In this document: positions 13,267 to 13,956 of the stretch, one piece after another
Numbering within the stretch: the stretch's first letter is position 1
Layout of the letters: each line of letters opens with the position of its first letter
NCBI GenBank assembly: GCA_007123465.1
Contig: SKLB01000252.1
Span: 1 to 13,956 of the forward strand
DNA: 13,956 bases
Reading direction: 5' to 3'
Source: Spirochaetales bacterium
Lineage (GTDB): Bacteria > Spirochaetota > Spirochaetia > DSM-27196 > PWMO01
Program-made: the position numbers and the translations under genes
Notes under the pieces: model-generated
What the model was told of the DNA's origin: nothing
Databases searched by the model: none
Seen by the model: the letters and a program-made list of their open reading frames with translations, nothing else

Positions 13267-13956
13267 TCGATTGGCTCGCCGAGCTGCCGCAGTGGCTCGT
13301 CTCGCTGGCGGTTGCAGGTTCAGCGCTGCTGCTGGGCTTGATAAGCGCGGGCGTGTTCCGCTTAATCGGCAGCTCAATCGCGCGGCGGAACCAGGCCGAG
13401 ATGCTGCTCGCGCTGTTCCGCAAGAGCCGCGGCCCGTTACGGGTCATCTTCCCGGTCCTCTTCCTGGCGGCGGTGGCGCCGTTTGTGGCGATGCCTGCGC
13501 CGCTGGCGCACGCCTATCAGGATATCCTGCGCGTGGCGCTGATCAGCGCAACACTGTGGGCCGCCCTTCGTACGCTGGCGGTTATCGAGAGCTCGCTGTT
13601 GGACAGGTTTAACGTCGAGGTCGCGGATAATCTCAAGGCGCGCAAGGTGCACACGCAGATTCGCGTCATTCGGCGCATCCTCGTTGCCTTCCTGCTGGTA
13701 TTCGGACTCTCCGCGCTGCTCTTGACGTTTGAGCCGGTGCGCCAGATCGGCACAACCCTGCTGGCATCCGCCGGTCTGCTGGGACTGGTTGTAGGGTTTG
13801 CAGCCCAGAAAACGCTCGGGCTGATTGTAGCCGGACTCCAGGTTGCGCTGGCGCAGCCGATCCGGATCGACGACGTGGTAATTGTTGAAGGAGAATGGGG
13901 GCGTATCGAAGAGATAACGCTGACCTACGTTGTCATCAGAATCTGGGACAGGCGCC
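13263..13956 (+). CDS. MscS-family mechanosensitive channel, 5' part only
   Basis: The gene runs off the window; 231 residues are visible with no stop. Hydrophobic segments lie near residues 11-36, 60-80, 88-108, 137-155 and 163-195. The last resembles the MscS pore helix and upper beta domain: SAGLLGLVVGFAAQKTLG at 169-186, then GLQVALAQPIRIDDVVIVEG at 191-210 and EWGRIEEITLTYVVIR at 211-226. The N-terminal extra helices make it a medium-length MscS relative, not the minimal three-helix form. The family opens under membrane tension and releases solutes after osmotic downshock in the inner membrane. Start ATG 13263 overlaps the hydrolase stop (ATGA) and has GGAG at 13251-13254, 8 bp upstream. 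Its place in an operon with a nucleotide-handling protein and a hydrolase has no obvious explanation. Confidence 0.92.
   Translation, partial: MIDWLAELPQWLVSLAVAGSALLLGLISAGVFRLIGSSIARRNQAEMLLALFRKSRGPLRVIFPVLFLAAVAPFVAMPAPLAHAYQDILRVALISATLWAALRTLAVIESSLLDRFNVEVADNLKARKVHTQIRVIRRILVAFLLVFGLSALLLTFEPVRQIGTTLLASAGLLGLVVGFAAQKTLGLIVAGLQVALAQPIRIDDVVIVEGEWGRIEEITLTYVVIRIWDRR

Noticed and set aside
1..13956. Mobile element, prophage, defence island, CRISPR or RNA gene
   Set aside because: No transposase or integrase motifs, no repeated spacers, no long terminal repeats and no tRNA/rRNA-like stretches were seen; gene density and codon use look uniform by eye.

Overview
The window is a compact, G+C-rich (roughly 60% by eye) bacterial chromosome segment. 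It is almost fully coding, with fifteen genes in six alternating-strand blocks. I see no transposase, phage gene, CRISPR array, tRNA or rRNA. The housekeeping and salvage content suggests a free-living heterotroph. A G+C-rich spirochaete is my weak guess from general resemblance, but no gene here fixes the phylum.

Layout. Block 1 (+, 1-2315): the 3' end of an unrecognised membrane protein, a long TspO/MBR-like membrane protein, then a carbamate kinase with its own start signals. Block 2 (-, 4185-2327): mtnA-mtnP, overlapping by ATGA, the first steps of methylthioadenosine salvage; its tail meets the carbamate kinase tail across 11 bp. Block 3 (+, 4310-6522): a ketopantoate-reductase-family enzyme overlapping (TTGA) a sugar-lactone-oxidase-like flavoprotein. 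Block 4 (-, 9793-6539): M29 aminopeptidase, MgtE magnesium transporter/channel, SGNH esterase. Block 5: a FemAB-like/GNAT-superfamily protein (+, 9943-11121) converging on and overlapping a degenerate receiver plus DHp-like protein (-, 11698-11063). Block 6 (+, 11793 to the edge): a molybdopterin-binding-domain (CinA/FLAD1-like) protein, an alpha/beta hydrolase and a truncated MscS-family channel, all overlapping in one operon.

Genes inside operons, and several first genes, carry clear purine-rich ribosome-binding sites. Four genes that begin transcription units (1365, 9943, 11698 reverse, 11793) lack one. Each instead has a -10-like hexamer 6-10 bases before the start codon, which suggests leaderless or near-leaderless mRNAs. 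Other points worth a second look are the receiver domain without its phospho-acceptor Asp fused to a DHp-like helix pair without an ATPase domain, and the lactone-oxidase homologue lacking the usual FAD-linking His and having Asp for the usual active-site Glu. I found no convincing new multi-gene system; most of the window is ordinary metabolism.
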